A stretch of 8,896 nucleotides of DNA from positions 1 through 8,896 of the forward strand of contig SCTE01000371.1 in the NCBI GenBank assembly GCA_004298915.1, written 5' to 3'. Source of the DNA: Chloroflexota bacterium (GTDB lineage: Bacteria > Chloroflexota > Limnocylindria > Limnocylindrales > CSP1-4). The notes under the pieces were generated by a model. It searched no databases. It was not told the origin of the DNA and worked only from the letters and a program-made list of their open reading frames with translations. Both the position numbers and the translations under genes were made by a program. Shown in pieces: positions 1 through 5,920 of this stretch; the stretch's first letter is position 1, and every line of letters starts with the position of its first letter.

Positions 1-814
1 CGAGGGTCGAGCGCACCGGTCGTTGATGCCGCCCTGCCGTCTTCATCCCGCGCTCCTCGATCAGGGCCCGAGTCCGGCTGGCCGTGTGTTCCTCCACCCA
101 GCGGAGGGTCGTACTCGAGGACCGTCCGGCGACCAGGACTTCCGCGCCGGGATTCGCCGCCACGCCTCGAACCCGCTGCAGGACCCCGGCGATCGTGCGT
201 GTCCAAGGAAAGGCGTCTGCCGCCGCTTGGCGCCGTGGATCCGAGACGAGCTCGACGTCGAGCGGCGAATCGAGGTCGACCTGGAGCCGCCACCGCGCGT
301 GGAGGTCGCGGACGGTCATGCCATGCGCCGCCGCCCATCGGGGCAGGCCATTGTCCGAGGCCACGTCCGGCAGGGCGCCAAGATCCGCGCCGGCCGGCAC
401 GGCCAGGATGTCGGCCGAAAAGCGGTTGTTGACGAGCATCGCGGGTCGATCGGCCGCATCGGCGGGATTGCGGGATTGCTTCGTTGATGCCCGCCAGGTT
501 CCCGTCGCTGCGGCGACGAAGAGGGCCCGGTCCGGGCGACGGGCGAGCGGGATGCTTCCGGAGCCCAGGACGATCAATCCGCTCCCGGTCCCGGCCCGGG
601 CAAGGTCGTGGGCCTCGGCCAAGGCTCGGAGCCGCGGGCCATATCCCGGCCCGCTCGGCGACGTCGCGACGACCTCCACGGTCGCGCCGAGCTCGGCAAA
701 GCCACGCGCCTGGCGATCTGCGCTCTTGCGCCGCGCGTCTGCGAAGCCCGCCTCGAGTGGCCCGGCCGCCGGTCCGGGCTCGGCATGGAGGATGATGACC
801 ACGACCCGACTCAT
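1..814 (-). CDS. Hypothetical protein, possible nucleotidyltransferase-like fold (3' end outside window)
   Basis: An open frame of 271 codons with no stop runs from ATG at 814 off the left edge, so the C-terminus is missing. I do not recognise the family with certainty. The N-terminus (MSRVVVIILHAEP) and the strand-helix-strand pattern through residue 100, with a glycine-rich turn (IVLGSGSIPLARR, 81-93), suggest an alpha/beta nucleotide-binding fold. Residues 128-160 (LVNNRFSADILAVP, then DVASDNGLPRW) and a VDLDSPLD motif (179-186) recall the aspartate pattern of MobA/CofC-type nucleotidyltransferases. This is inference from motif shape only. The classic N-terminal glycine-rich signature of that superfamily is absent. 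The last visible 40 residues are arginine-rich and likely helical. Base composition matches the neighbours. It starts 33 bases from divergent folK. That it is a real gene is much more certain than its function. Confidence 0.7.
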   Translation of the reverse strand, partial: MSRVVVIILHAEPGPAAGPLEAGFADARRKSADRQARGFAELGATVEVVATSPSGPGYGPRLRALAEAHDLARAGTGSGLIVLGSGSIPLARRPDRALFVAAATGTWRASTKQSRNPADAADRPAMLVNNRFSADILAVPAGADLGALPDVASDNGLPRWAAAHGMTVRDLHARWRLQVDLDSPLDVELVSDPRRQAAADAFPWTRTIAGVLQRVRGVAANPGAEVLVAGRSSSTTLRWVEEHTASRTRALIEERGMKTAGRHQRPVRSTL

Positions 815-820
815 CGGGCG

Positions 821-826
821 AGTCTA
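821..826 (-). promoter_or_regulatory. Possible -10 box (TAGACT) of a leaderless promoter
   Basis: Read on the minus strand, TAGACT fits the TANNNT pattern of sigma-70-type -10 boxes. It ends 6 bases before the ATG at 814, so transcription would begin at or next to the start codon. No Shine-Dalgarno sequence precedes that ATG, which agrees with leaderless translation. No convincing -35 is visible. A six-base match in a 33-base gap could be chance. Confidence 0.35.
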
Positions 827-828
827 GC

Positions 829-836
829 GAGGGAGG
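829..836 (+). promoter_or_regulatory. Ribosome binding site of folK
   Basis: GAGGGAGG lies 11 bases before the ATG at 848. The spacing is a little long but the match is strong. It supports starting FolK at 848 rather than at frame-open codons further upstream, which would overlap the divergent gene and add residues unlike any HPPK. Confidence 0.6.
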
Positions 837-847
837 CGAACGAGCCG

Positions 848-1462
848 ATGCGTCGTGTTCGAGCCTACGTCGGCCTCGGCGCGAACCTCGGCGATGCGGC
901 AACGACCCTCGCCCGCGCGCTCCAGGCCTTGCGGGCGCTGCCCGACGTCCACATTCGGGGCGTCTCCCGGCTGTACGCGACCCGGCCCGTCGGGGTGGTT
1001 GACCAGCCGGACTTCATGAACGCGGTGGTGGCCCTCGACGTTCCGGCCGGCCCGGACCACGCAACCGGCGCCCTGGCCCTGCTCGTGGCCCTCAAGGCCA
1101 TCGAGCGGGCGTTCGGCCGGCGCGTGCGGGAGCGCTGGGGACCGCGCGAAGTGGACCTGGACCTGCTGGTCTTCGGACGGGCGAGGCTGTCGCTGGAGCG
1201 AACGCCGGAGGGGATGTCGCTCGATCGCGGCAAGGCCGACCGGCTCCTCGTGGTGCCCCATCCCGAGGCGGCGGAGCGCCTGTTCGTGGTCGCCCCGCTC
1301 CGGGACCTCGCTCCAGGCCTGGTGCCGCCGGGCTGGCGTCGGTCGGTCGAGACCGCCTATCGGGAGCGCATGATGGTCGAGGGCAGGGACGCGGTTCGCG
1401 CGATCGCGCGTTGGGACGGCCAGGGGTGGGTGTCGATCGGCGCCGGCAACAGCGACCGCTAG
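848..1462 (+). CDS. folK: 2-amino-4-hydroxy-6-hydroxymethyldihydropteridine pyrophosphokinase (HPPK)
   Basis: A 204-residue cytoplasmic enzyme that transfers pyrophosphate from ATP to 6-hydroxymethyl-7,8-dihydropterin, the step before dihydropteroate synthase in folate synthesis. Family signatures in order: YVGLGANLGD (7-16), SRLYATRPVG and QPDFMNAVVAL (40-63), RWGPREVDLDLLVFG (96-110), and VPHPEAAERLFVVAPL (136-151). D103 and D105 correspond to the two magnesium-binding aspartates of E. coli HPPK (D95, D97). W97, R100 and H138 match its W89, R92 and H115. The protein is longer than the usual 160-170 residues because of about 15 extra residues between the DLD motif and VPHPE, and a C-terminal extension after residue 155. 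Unlike in many genomes, folB and folP are not adjacent. It ends 19 bases from the convergent peptidase gene. Confidence 0.95.
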   Translation: MRRVRAYVGLGANLGDAATTLARALQALRALPDVHIRGVSRLYATRPVGVVDQPDFMNAVVALDVPAGPDHATGALALLVALKAIERAFGRRVRERWGPREVDLDLLVFGRARLSLERTPEGMSLDRGKADRLLVVPHPEAAERLFVVAPLRDLAPGLVPPGWRRSVETAYRERMMVEGRDAVRAIARWDGQGWVSIGAGNSDR

Positions 1463-1481
1463 CCGTTTCGGACCGCGGCCG

Positions 1482-2192
1482 TCACGCCCGCAGGCGTCGC
1501 GGCTTGATGGAGGTTTCCTCGACGCCGGCGCTCGTCCTCGTGAGCCGGAAGGCGCGGGCTTCGGGCATGACCGCCACGACGTCGGCGAGCTGATCGCCGC
1601 TGAACAGGAGGCCGACCCCGTCGTCGGCCGCGTAGCCATCGGGCAGGGACCCGGACCCGACGAGCTCGTGGTAGCGCGGACGACGAAGGGATTCGCTGTC
1701 GTAGTGAGGACAGAAACTGCCGGGCAGGAATCCGAGGCCGTCGTTCAGGGCCCCGAAGGACGGGCCGAAGGAATCGGTCGTGCCGCCCTCGAACCAGCAG
1801 ACGGCGCCGGCCGACGGCCCGGCCAGCACGACCCCCGATTCCCAGGCGCGTCGGAGGGCCACGTCGACGCCATGGGTACGCCAGACGGCGAGCATGTTCG
1901 CCGTGTTGCCGCCACCGACGTAGATCAGGTCCGCCGAGGTTAGGAGGCCCTCGATGTCGTCGATCCGTCGATCGAACAGGGCCAGGTGCATCGCCTCGGC
2001 CCGACGGGCAAACCAGCCGTAGAAGGCGGTCGCATACGACGCTTCGTCGCCGCTCGCGGTGCCGATGAAGCAGACCCGCGGCCGGCTCTGGCCGGTCAGG
2101 TCCAGCAGGTACTGGTGAAGCGGTCCGTCGGTCGAACTGGGCTGGAGCGACGCACCACCCAGCGCGACGATCCGCGGCTCCCGACTCGCCAT
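1482..2192 (-). CDS. Peptidase family S51 protein (PepE / cyanophycinase-like)
   Basis: A 236-residue protein with the class I glutamine-amidotransferase-like fold of family S51 (PF03575), which includes the aspartyl dipeptidase PepE and cyanophycinase. It begins RIVALGGASLQP, contains LIYVGGGNTANMLAVW (89-104), and has the nucleophile elbow AGPSAGAVCWF (124-134) with S127 as likely catalytic serine. H163 in CPHYD sits 36 residues later, close to the Ser-to-His spacing of PepE. D140 (TTDSFG) is a candidate third residue. CWFEGG after the elbow resembles the YgaJ-type branch rather than true cyanophycinase, and no cyanophycin synthetase is in view, so the substrate is unknown. It lies 14 bases after glpX and is probably the last gene of the purH-glpX operon. 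There is no signal peptide, so it is likely cytoplasmic. Confidence 0.88.
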   Translation of the reverse strand: MASREPRIVALGGASLQPSSTDGPLHQYLLDLTGQSRPRVCFIGTASGDEASYATAFYGWFARRAEAMHLALFDRRIDDIEGLLTSADLIYVGGGNTANMLAVWRTHGVDVALRRAWESGVVLAGPSAGAVCWFEGGTTDSFGPSFGALNDGLGFLPGSFCPHYDSESLRRPRYHELVGSGSLPDGYAADDGVGLLFSGDQLADVVAVMPEARAFRLTRTSAGVEETSIKPRRLRA

Positions 2193-2206
2193 CAGCGTCC
2201 GCCGGC

Positions 2207-3187
2207 CTAGAGCCGGACGCTCGGCGGGCGTTCGCGATCGAACATGTGGACCGTATCCACGAAGCGGACCGTCTTGGTCTGGTAGGCCATGACCAGCGAG
2301 TGGGTCCGGGCACCGCCGCCGAAGAACCGCACCCCCTCAAGCAGGTCGCCGCTGGTGACGCCCGTGGCCGCGAACACGAGGTTGTCGCCCGAGGCGAGGT
2401 CCTCGGTTCGGTAGACCCGCGTCTCGTCCCCGTGGCCCATCTTCCGGCCGCGCTCCCGCTCCTCCTCGCTCCGATAGCGGAACCGGGCCTGGATCTCGCC
2501 GCCGAGGCAGCGCAGGGCGGCCGCGGTGATGACGCCCTCGGGCGCGCCGCCGAGGCCCATGACCGCGTGGACGCCCGTCCCCGAGACGGCGCAGCTGATG
2601 GCCGCCGACAGGTCACCGTCGCCGATGAGCTTGATCCGGGCGCCGGTCGCCCGCACCTCGGCGATCAGCGCATCGTGCCGGGGTCGCTCGAGGATGATGA
2701 TCGTGATGTCACCCGGCTTGCGCCGGAGCGCCTCGGCGATCCGGTGGACGTTCTCCGTCGCCGACACCGTGATGTCCACGTGGCCTGCCGCAAGCGGGCC
2801 GACGCAGAGCTTCTCGAGGTACGTGTCGGGCGCGTGGACCAGGCCGCCGCGCTCGGATGCCGCGAGAACCGTGATGGCGTTCGCGGAACCGGTCGCCACG
2901 AGGTTCGTCCCCTCGAGCGGGTCGACGGCGATGTCGATCTCGGGCACGCTTCCGGTCGGGTCGGCAGCACCCACGCGTTCCCCGATGTAGAGCATCGGCG
3001 CATCGTCCCGTTCGCCCTCGCCGATGACGATCGTGCCGGCCATCTGGATCTCGTCCATCGCGGCGCGCATGGCCTCGGTCGCGAGGCGGTCGGCCTCGTC
3101 GCGCTCCCCGCGACCCATCAGTCGCGCCGATGCGATCGCCGCGGCCTCGGTAACGCGAACCATCTCGAGTGCGAGCAGCTGTTCCAC
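2207..3187 (-). CDS. glpX: Class II fructose-1,6-bisphosphatase
   Basis: A 326-residue enzyme that hydrolyses fructose-1,6-bisphosphate to fructose-6-phosphate, the committed step of gluconeogenesis; members of this class may also act on sedoheptulose-1,7-bisphosphate. It aligns with GlpX end to end. Seen motifs are VRVTEAAAIASARLMGRG (10-27), TIVIGEGERDDAPMLYIGE (52-70), DIAVDPLEGTN (85-95), LIGDGDLSAAI (187-197), and GLGGAPEGVITAAALRCLGG (211-230). D33, E57, D89, E92 and E217 correspond to the E. coli GlpX metal and catalytic residues D33, E57, D85, E88 and E213. The start is GTG, chosen because AGGGGG lies 6 bases upstream and the N-terminus matches the family. It follows purH by 35 bases and precedes the S51 peptidase by 14, consistent with cotranscription. 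No unusual residue was noted. Confidence 0.97.
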   Translation of the reverse strand: MEQLLALEMVRVTEAAAIASARLMGRGERDEADRLATEAMRAAMDEIQMAGTIVIGEGERDDAPMLYIGERVGAADPTGSVPEIDIAVDPLEGTNLVATGSANAITVLAASERGGLVHAPDTYLEKLCVGPLAAGHVDITVSATENVHRIAEALRRKPGDITIIILERPRHDALIAEVRATGARIKLIGDGDLSAAISCAVSGTGVHAVMGLGGAPEGVITAAALRCLGGEIQARFRYRSEEERERGRKMGHGDETRVYRTEDLASGDNLVFAATGVTSGDLLEGVRFFGGGARTHSLVMAYQTKTVRFVDTVHMFDRERPPSVRL

Positions 3188-3193
3188 GTGGTT

Positions 3194-3199
3194 CCCCCT
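3194..3199 (-). promoter_or_regulatory. Ribosome binding site of glpX
   Basis: On the minus strand AGGGGG lies 6 bases before the GTG at 3187. It fixes the GTG as the start in a frame lacking an earlier good candidate. Confidence 0.65.
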
Positions 3200-3222
3200 G
3201 CGAGCCGCTCCGCGGCGCTGGC

Positions 3223-4770
3223 CTAGTGACGGAAGTGGCGGCGTCCGGTGAACACCATCGCAAGATGATGGCGGTCGGCGACCTCGATGGCCATCTCGTC
3301 CCTGATGGAGCCGCCGGGCTGGATGATCGCGATGACGCCGGCCTGGGCGGCAATCTGGATCCCATCGGGAAACGGAAAGTACGCGTCACTGGCCATGACG
3401 CTGAGCCGTGCGCGGTCGCCCGCGCGTCGAAGGGCGATCTCGACTGACACCTGGCGGCTCGCCTGGGCGGCACCGATGCCCACGCTCGCTCCGTTCTTGG
3501 CCAGGACGATCGCGTTCGAGCGGACATGCCGGACGGCTCGCCAGGCGAACAGCAGATCCGTCAGCTCCTCGAGCGTCGGCCGGCGCTTGGTCACGACCTG
3601 GAGCTGGCCGCGATCGAGCCCGAGGGTGTCGAGGGTCTCGACCAGAAGCCCGCCGCCGATTCGCTTGAAGTCGAGGTTGGCGATCCCGTAGTCGCGCATC
3701 CCATCCGCCGGATTGGGTGGCACGGCCAGGATCTCGAGGCCGGCCTTCTGGCGGAGGATTCCGAGGGCCGCCCGATCGAAGCTCGGCGCCACGACGGCCT
3801 CGTACGAGTTCTGGGCGATCGCCCGGGCGGTCGCGCCGTCGAGCTCCCGATTCACGCCGACGATGCCCCCGAATGAGGCCACGGGGTCGGTTTCGAGCGC
3901 CTTGCGATAGGCATCGACGAGCTCGTCCGATGAGGCGATCCCGACCGGGTCCGTGTGCTTGGCGATGACGACGGTGGGTCCCGTGTAATCGCTGGCGGTC
4001 CGGTAGGCGGCATCGATGTCGAGAAGGTTGTTGAACGACGGCCGATCCCCGTGCAGCTGGGTGCTGTCGGCGAGCGTGCCCGACCGATGCGTGGTCTCAC
4101 GATAGAAGGCGGCCGACTGGTGCGGGTTCTCGCCGTGGCGCAGGTCCGTGACCTTCTCGAGGACCATCGCCAGCCGCCTCGGGAAGGTGGTCCCGGAGAC
4201 CTGGTTGAGATAGGCGGCGATCTCCGCGTGATAGGCCGCCACGGTCCCGAATGCCTCGGCGGCCAGCTGGGACCGGAATTCGGGGCTCACCAGGCCCCGC
4301 TCGCGCAGTTCGGCAATGACCTGCGGGTAGTGTTCCGGGCTCGACACCGCGGTCACGCCCGCGGCGTTCCGCGCGGCGGCGCCGAGGAGGGCCGCACCCC
4401 CGACATCGATCATCTCGATCGCCCGCTCCAGGCCGACGAGGCTGCGCCCGATCTCGGCCCCGAAGGACTTCACGTTGACGACCACGATGTCGATCGTCCC
4501 GATGCCGTGCTGAGCCAGCTCGGCGAGCTGCTCGGGCCGATCGCGCCTGGCCAGGATCCCCGCGTAGACGGCCGGATGGAACGTCTTGACCTGGCCCCCG
4601 AGCATCGGCGGACCCCCGGTCAGGTCGGCAATCGATGCTACCTCGACACCGTCCGCCGCGAGGTGCTCCCGGGTTCCGTCGGTCGCGCACACCTCGACGC
4701 CGAGTGCAAGCAGGTCTCGTGCGAACGGGGTGATGCCGTCGCGCCTGGCGACCGAAAGCAGGGCTCGCAA
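3223..4770 (-). CDS. purH: Bifunctional PurH-type AICAR transformylase / IMP cyclohydrolase with divergent cyclohydrolase domain
   Basis: A 515-residue protein of the size and domain order of PurH: an N-terminal MGS-like IMP cyclohydrolase domain (about 1-195) and a C-terminal AICAR formyltransferase domain. PurH performs the last two steps of de novo IMP synthesis, using 10-formyl-tetrahydrofolate. The transformylase half is well kept: DLRHGENPHQ (209-218), SFNNLLDIDAAY (245-256), the catalytic Lys-His pair in AKHTDPVG (K271, H272), RSNAIVLAKNG (417-427), ASDAYFPF (460-467, D462), and the usual MVFTGxRHFRH end. The cyclohydrolase half lacks several residues described for human ATIC (S12, K14, R64, Y104, K137 become A8, R10, Q60, K101, R134), while K62, T63 and D122 remain. 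The start is TTG at 4770, behind a perfect AGGAGG. The frame stays open upstream to a GTG at 4845, but that would cross the promoter. First gene of the purH-glpX-S51 cluster. Confidence 0.93.
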   Translation of the reverse strand: MRALLSVARRDGITPFARDLLALGVEVCATDGTREHLAADGVEVASIADLTGGPPMLGGQVKTFHPAVYAGILARRDRPEQLAELAQHGIGTIDIVVVNVKSFGAEIGRSLVGLERAIEMIDVGGAALLGAAARNAAGVTAVSSPEHYPQVIAELRERGLVSPEFRSQLAAEAFGTVAAYHAEIAAYLNQVSGTTFPRRLAMVLEKVTDLRHGENPHQSAAFYRETTHRSGTLADSTQLHGDRPSFNNLLDIDAAYRTASDYTGPTVVIAKHTDPVGIASSDELVDAYRKALETDPVASFGGIVGVNRELDGATARAIAQNSYEAVVAPSFDRAALGILRQKAGLEILAVPPNPADGMRDYGIANLDFKRIGGGLLVETLDTLGLDRGQLQVVTKRRPTLEELTDLLFAWRAVRHVRSNAIVLAKNGASVGIGAAQASRQVSVEIALRRAGDRARLSVMASDAYFPFPDGIQIAAQAGVIAIIQPGGSIRDEMAIEVADRHHLAMVFTGRRHFRH

Positions 4771-4774
4771 GCGT

Positions 4775-4780
4775 CCTCCT
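4775..4780 (-). promoter_or_regulatory. Ribosome binding site of purH (sets a TTG start)
   Basis: A perfect AGGAGG on the minus strand, 4 bases before TTG at 4770. The translated product then opens with LRALLSVA (first residue Met), the position where PurH proteins normally begin, so the weaker-looking TTG is preferred over the upstream in-frame GTG. Confidence 0.8.
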
Positions 4781-4815
4781 GTATCTGCCTTCCGTGGGGC
4801 GCGCGTCTCGGCCCG

Positions 4816-4821
4816 AGTATA
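4816..4821 (-). promoter_or_regulatory. -10 box (TATACT) of the purH promoter
   Basis: TATACT on the minus strand differs from the consensus TATAAT at one base and stands out in a very GC-rich spacer. With 17 bases of spacing the -35 would be TGGAGT, a weak 3-of-6 match. Predicted transcription start is near 4809, giving a leader of about 40 bases that carries the AGGAGG. This likely drives purH, glpX and the S51 peptidase gene. No purine riboswitch fold was recognised in so short a leader. Confidence 0.6.
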
Positions 4822-4835
4822 CCCGCGGGCCGTGG

Positions 4836-4841
4836 CATACT
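4836..4841 (+). promoter_or_regulatory. Extended -10 box (TGG-CATACT) of the divergent promoter
   Basis: On the plus strand CATACT is preceded by TGG, the extended -10 arrangement (TGn before the hexamer), which can compensate for a missing -35. The predicted transcript starts near 4848 and leaves a leader of about 47 bases before the GTG at 4895. It would serve the membrane-protein and cupin genes. It shares its bases with the palindrome that holds the purH -10. Confidence 0.45.
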
Positions 4842-4894
4842 CCACGCTCGGTGGCCCGCCGGAACGGCGCGGCGGGCGGACACTTGGAGTTCAC

Positions 4895-5323
4895 GTGACG
4901 CATCTTCCCTGGGAGTACCTGTGGCTCCCGTTCCGGCGAGAGAACTTCCCGGACCTGTTCAACGCGATCTGGATCAGCTCCCTCGTCCTGCTCGTCGTCC
5001 TGATCGTCCTGTACAACGTCCGGACGCGGGCGCTCCATCGACATCGGGCCTACACGGACATGTGGGAGTGGCTCCTGTGGACCGGCCTCATCACCTTCCT
5101 GCTGCTCGCGATGGGGGCGGTCTTCATGTTCGACTTCGCCGTCGTCATGGTCATCCTCCTGTCCGGGCTCGGCACCATGGTCTGGGTGCGATTCCGCCGC
5201 TATCCGCCGATCTTCGCTGCCTACGAGCAGCAGCTGGCGCGCCAGCGCTACCTGAGTCGCGAGAAGGCCGCCCGTCCCGAGGCCACCATCCGATCGAGGG
5301 GCTCGCGCCGTCGCAGGCGCTGA
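4895..5323 (+). CDS. Small membrane protein, three predicted transmembrane helices, unknown function
   Basis: A 142-residue protein I do not recognise. It starts at GTG with GGAG 5 bases upstream (4886-4889). An aromatic N-terminus (WEYLWLPF, then ENFPDLF) precedes a first helix at about 24-41 rich in Leu/Val/Ile. A basic loop (VRTRALHRHR, 42-51) follows, then helices at about 57-76 and 80-98 separated by a very short turn containing F-D. The C-terminal 45 residues are cytoplasmic by the positive-inside rule, begin with VRFRRYPPIFAAYEQQ, and end in an Arg-rich tail. Predicted topology is N-out, C-in. No catalytic motif or cleavable signal peptide is evident. It is divergent from purH and 57 bases ahead of the cupin gene, with which it probably forms a transcript. 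The hydrophobic pattern and ribosome binding site make it a credible gene. Confidence 0.8.
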   Translation: MTHLPWEYLWLPFRRENFPDLFNAIWISSLVLLVVLIVLYNVRTRALHRHRAYTDMWEWLLWTGLITFLLLAMGAVFMFDFAVVMVILLSGLGTMVWVRFRRYPPIFAAYEQQLARQRYLSREKAARPEATIRSRGSRRRRR

Positions 5324-5380
5324 GCCGGCACCGGGTCGGCCACCTGCCGCGACGGGCGAACGAGTCCGGTCCGACGATCC

Positions 5381-5854
5381 GTGCCGATTGAGATCCGCCG
5401 CTTCGGCGTCGGCTTCCGGCGGCCCGAGGGCCCACCCGGCACGCATGGGCTGACCGGGCAGGTCATCCACTCGGATGGACGCGGCGTGGTCTCCGAGCTC
5501 GCCTTCGTTCGCGGCGGATCCATCGCGCCCCACTCCAACCCGAACACCACGTGGTTCTGCGTCATCGAGGGTGGCGGCTGGGTCCTCGTCGGGGATGAGC
5601 GACGACGCGTTGCGGCGGGCGAGGCGGTCCTGTGGCCGGCGCATGTCGATCACGCGGCCTGGACTGACCAGATCGAGATGCGCGCGATCGTGGTCGAGTT
5701 CACCGGGGACAGCGACGCCGCCCTCCGGGCCATCGGCGGGACGCCCCGCCGCCTCGGCAGCGGCAGGACGCCGATCGCGCGTGGCGAAGGGGCACTGGCC
5801 CCACGGCCGGCTCGACGGACGGATCGGGACCGGACCAGCGGCGAACCACTCTGA
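5381..5854 (+). CDS. Cupin-domain protein
   Basis: A 157-residue protein with a single cupin beta-barrel at about 25-110. The first cupin motif is seen as GGSIAPHSNPNTTWFCVIEGGGWVLVG (45-71, with H51), the second as GEAVLWPAHVDHAAWTD (80-96, with P86, H88 and H91). The usual HxH of motif 1 reads H-S-N, so one metal-binding histidine is replaced. Metal binding is possible through H51, E63 and H91/H88 but is not assured. Such small cupins range from isomerases to sensors, and nothing here defines a substrate. The C-terminus (from about 118) is Arg/Pro/Gly-rich and probably disordered. The GTG start lacks a clear Shine-Dalgarno; the gene sits 57 bases behind the membrane-protein gene and may be cotranscribed with it. 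It converges on the Nudix gene with a 66-base gap. Confidence 0.82.
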   Translation: MPIEIRRFGVGFRRPEGPPGTHGLTGQVIHSDGRGVVSELAFVRGGSIAPHSNPNTTWFCVIEGGGWVLVGDERRRVAAGEAVLWPAHVDHAAWTDQIEMRAIVVEFTGDSDAALRAIGGTPRRLGSGRTPIARGEGALAPRPARRTDRDRTSGEPL

Positions 5855-5920
5855 CCGACGGGACGGAGAGCGCCGCCCCGGCCGGGTTGTCGGCCATCGT
5901 CGCCGAACTGGCCGCGCCGC

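Larger units (their letters stand above)
4815..4842. repeat. Inverted repeat spanning the divergent promoter
   Basis: GAGTAT (4815-4820) and its exact reverse complement ATACTC (4837-4842) are separated by a 16-base GC-rich centre. Each arm contains most of one -10 box, one per strand. The symmetry may simply reflect two similar -10 boxes facing opposite ways, or it may be a dimeric regulator site that controls both directions. A 6-base arm alone is not strong evidence for an operator. Confidence 0.4.

Noticed and set aside
23..827. Plus-strand open frames of up to 247 codons in the first 800 bases
   Set aside because: Their products are Arg/Ala/Ser-rich without secondary-structure sense, whereas the minus strand gives a coherent alpha/beta protein through the whole stretch.
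1482..2192. Calling the S51 protein a cyanophycinase
   Set aside because: The elbow context GPSAGAVCWF fits the wider PepE/YgaJ-type group, and no cyanophycin synthetase is present to support the specific substrate.
3271..4845. Longer PurH beginning at the GTG at 4845
   Set aside because: The extra 25 residues have no family counterpart, the region contains the TATACT box, and a perfect AGGAGG sits before the TTG at 4770.
3955..5391. A 478-codon plus-strand frame across purH and the membrane-protein gene, and a 518-codon minus-strand frame at 4097-5653
   Set aside because: Both cross the purH promoter and overlap strongly supported genes in other frames. Their compositions (Arg/Pro/Gly-rich or Asp/His-rich) are those of shadow frames.
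5880..5895. GGCCG-GGTTGT-CGGCC hairpin between the convergent cupin and Nudix genes, a terminator candidate
   Set aside because: The stem is only 5 base pairs and no T-run follows on either strand. In DNA this GC-rich such stems are expected by chance.
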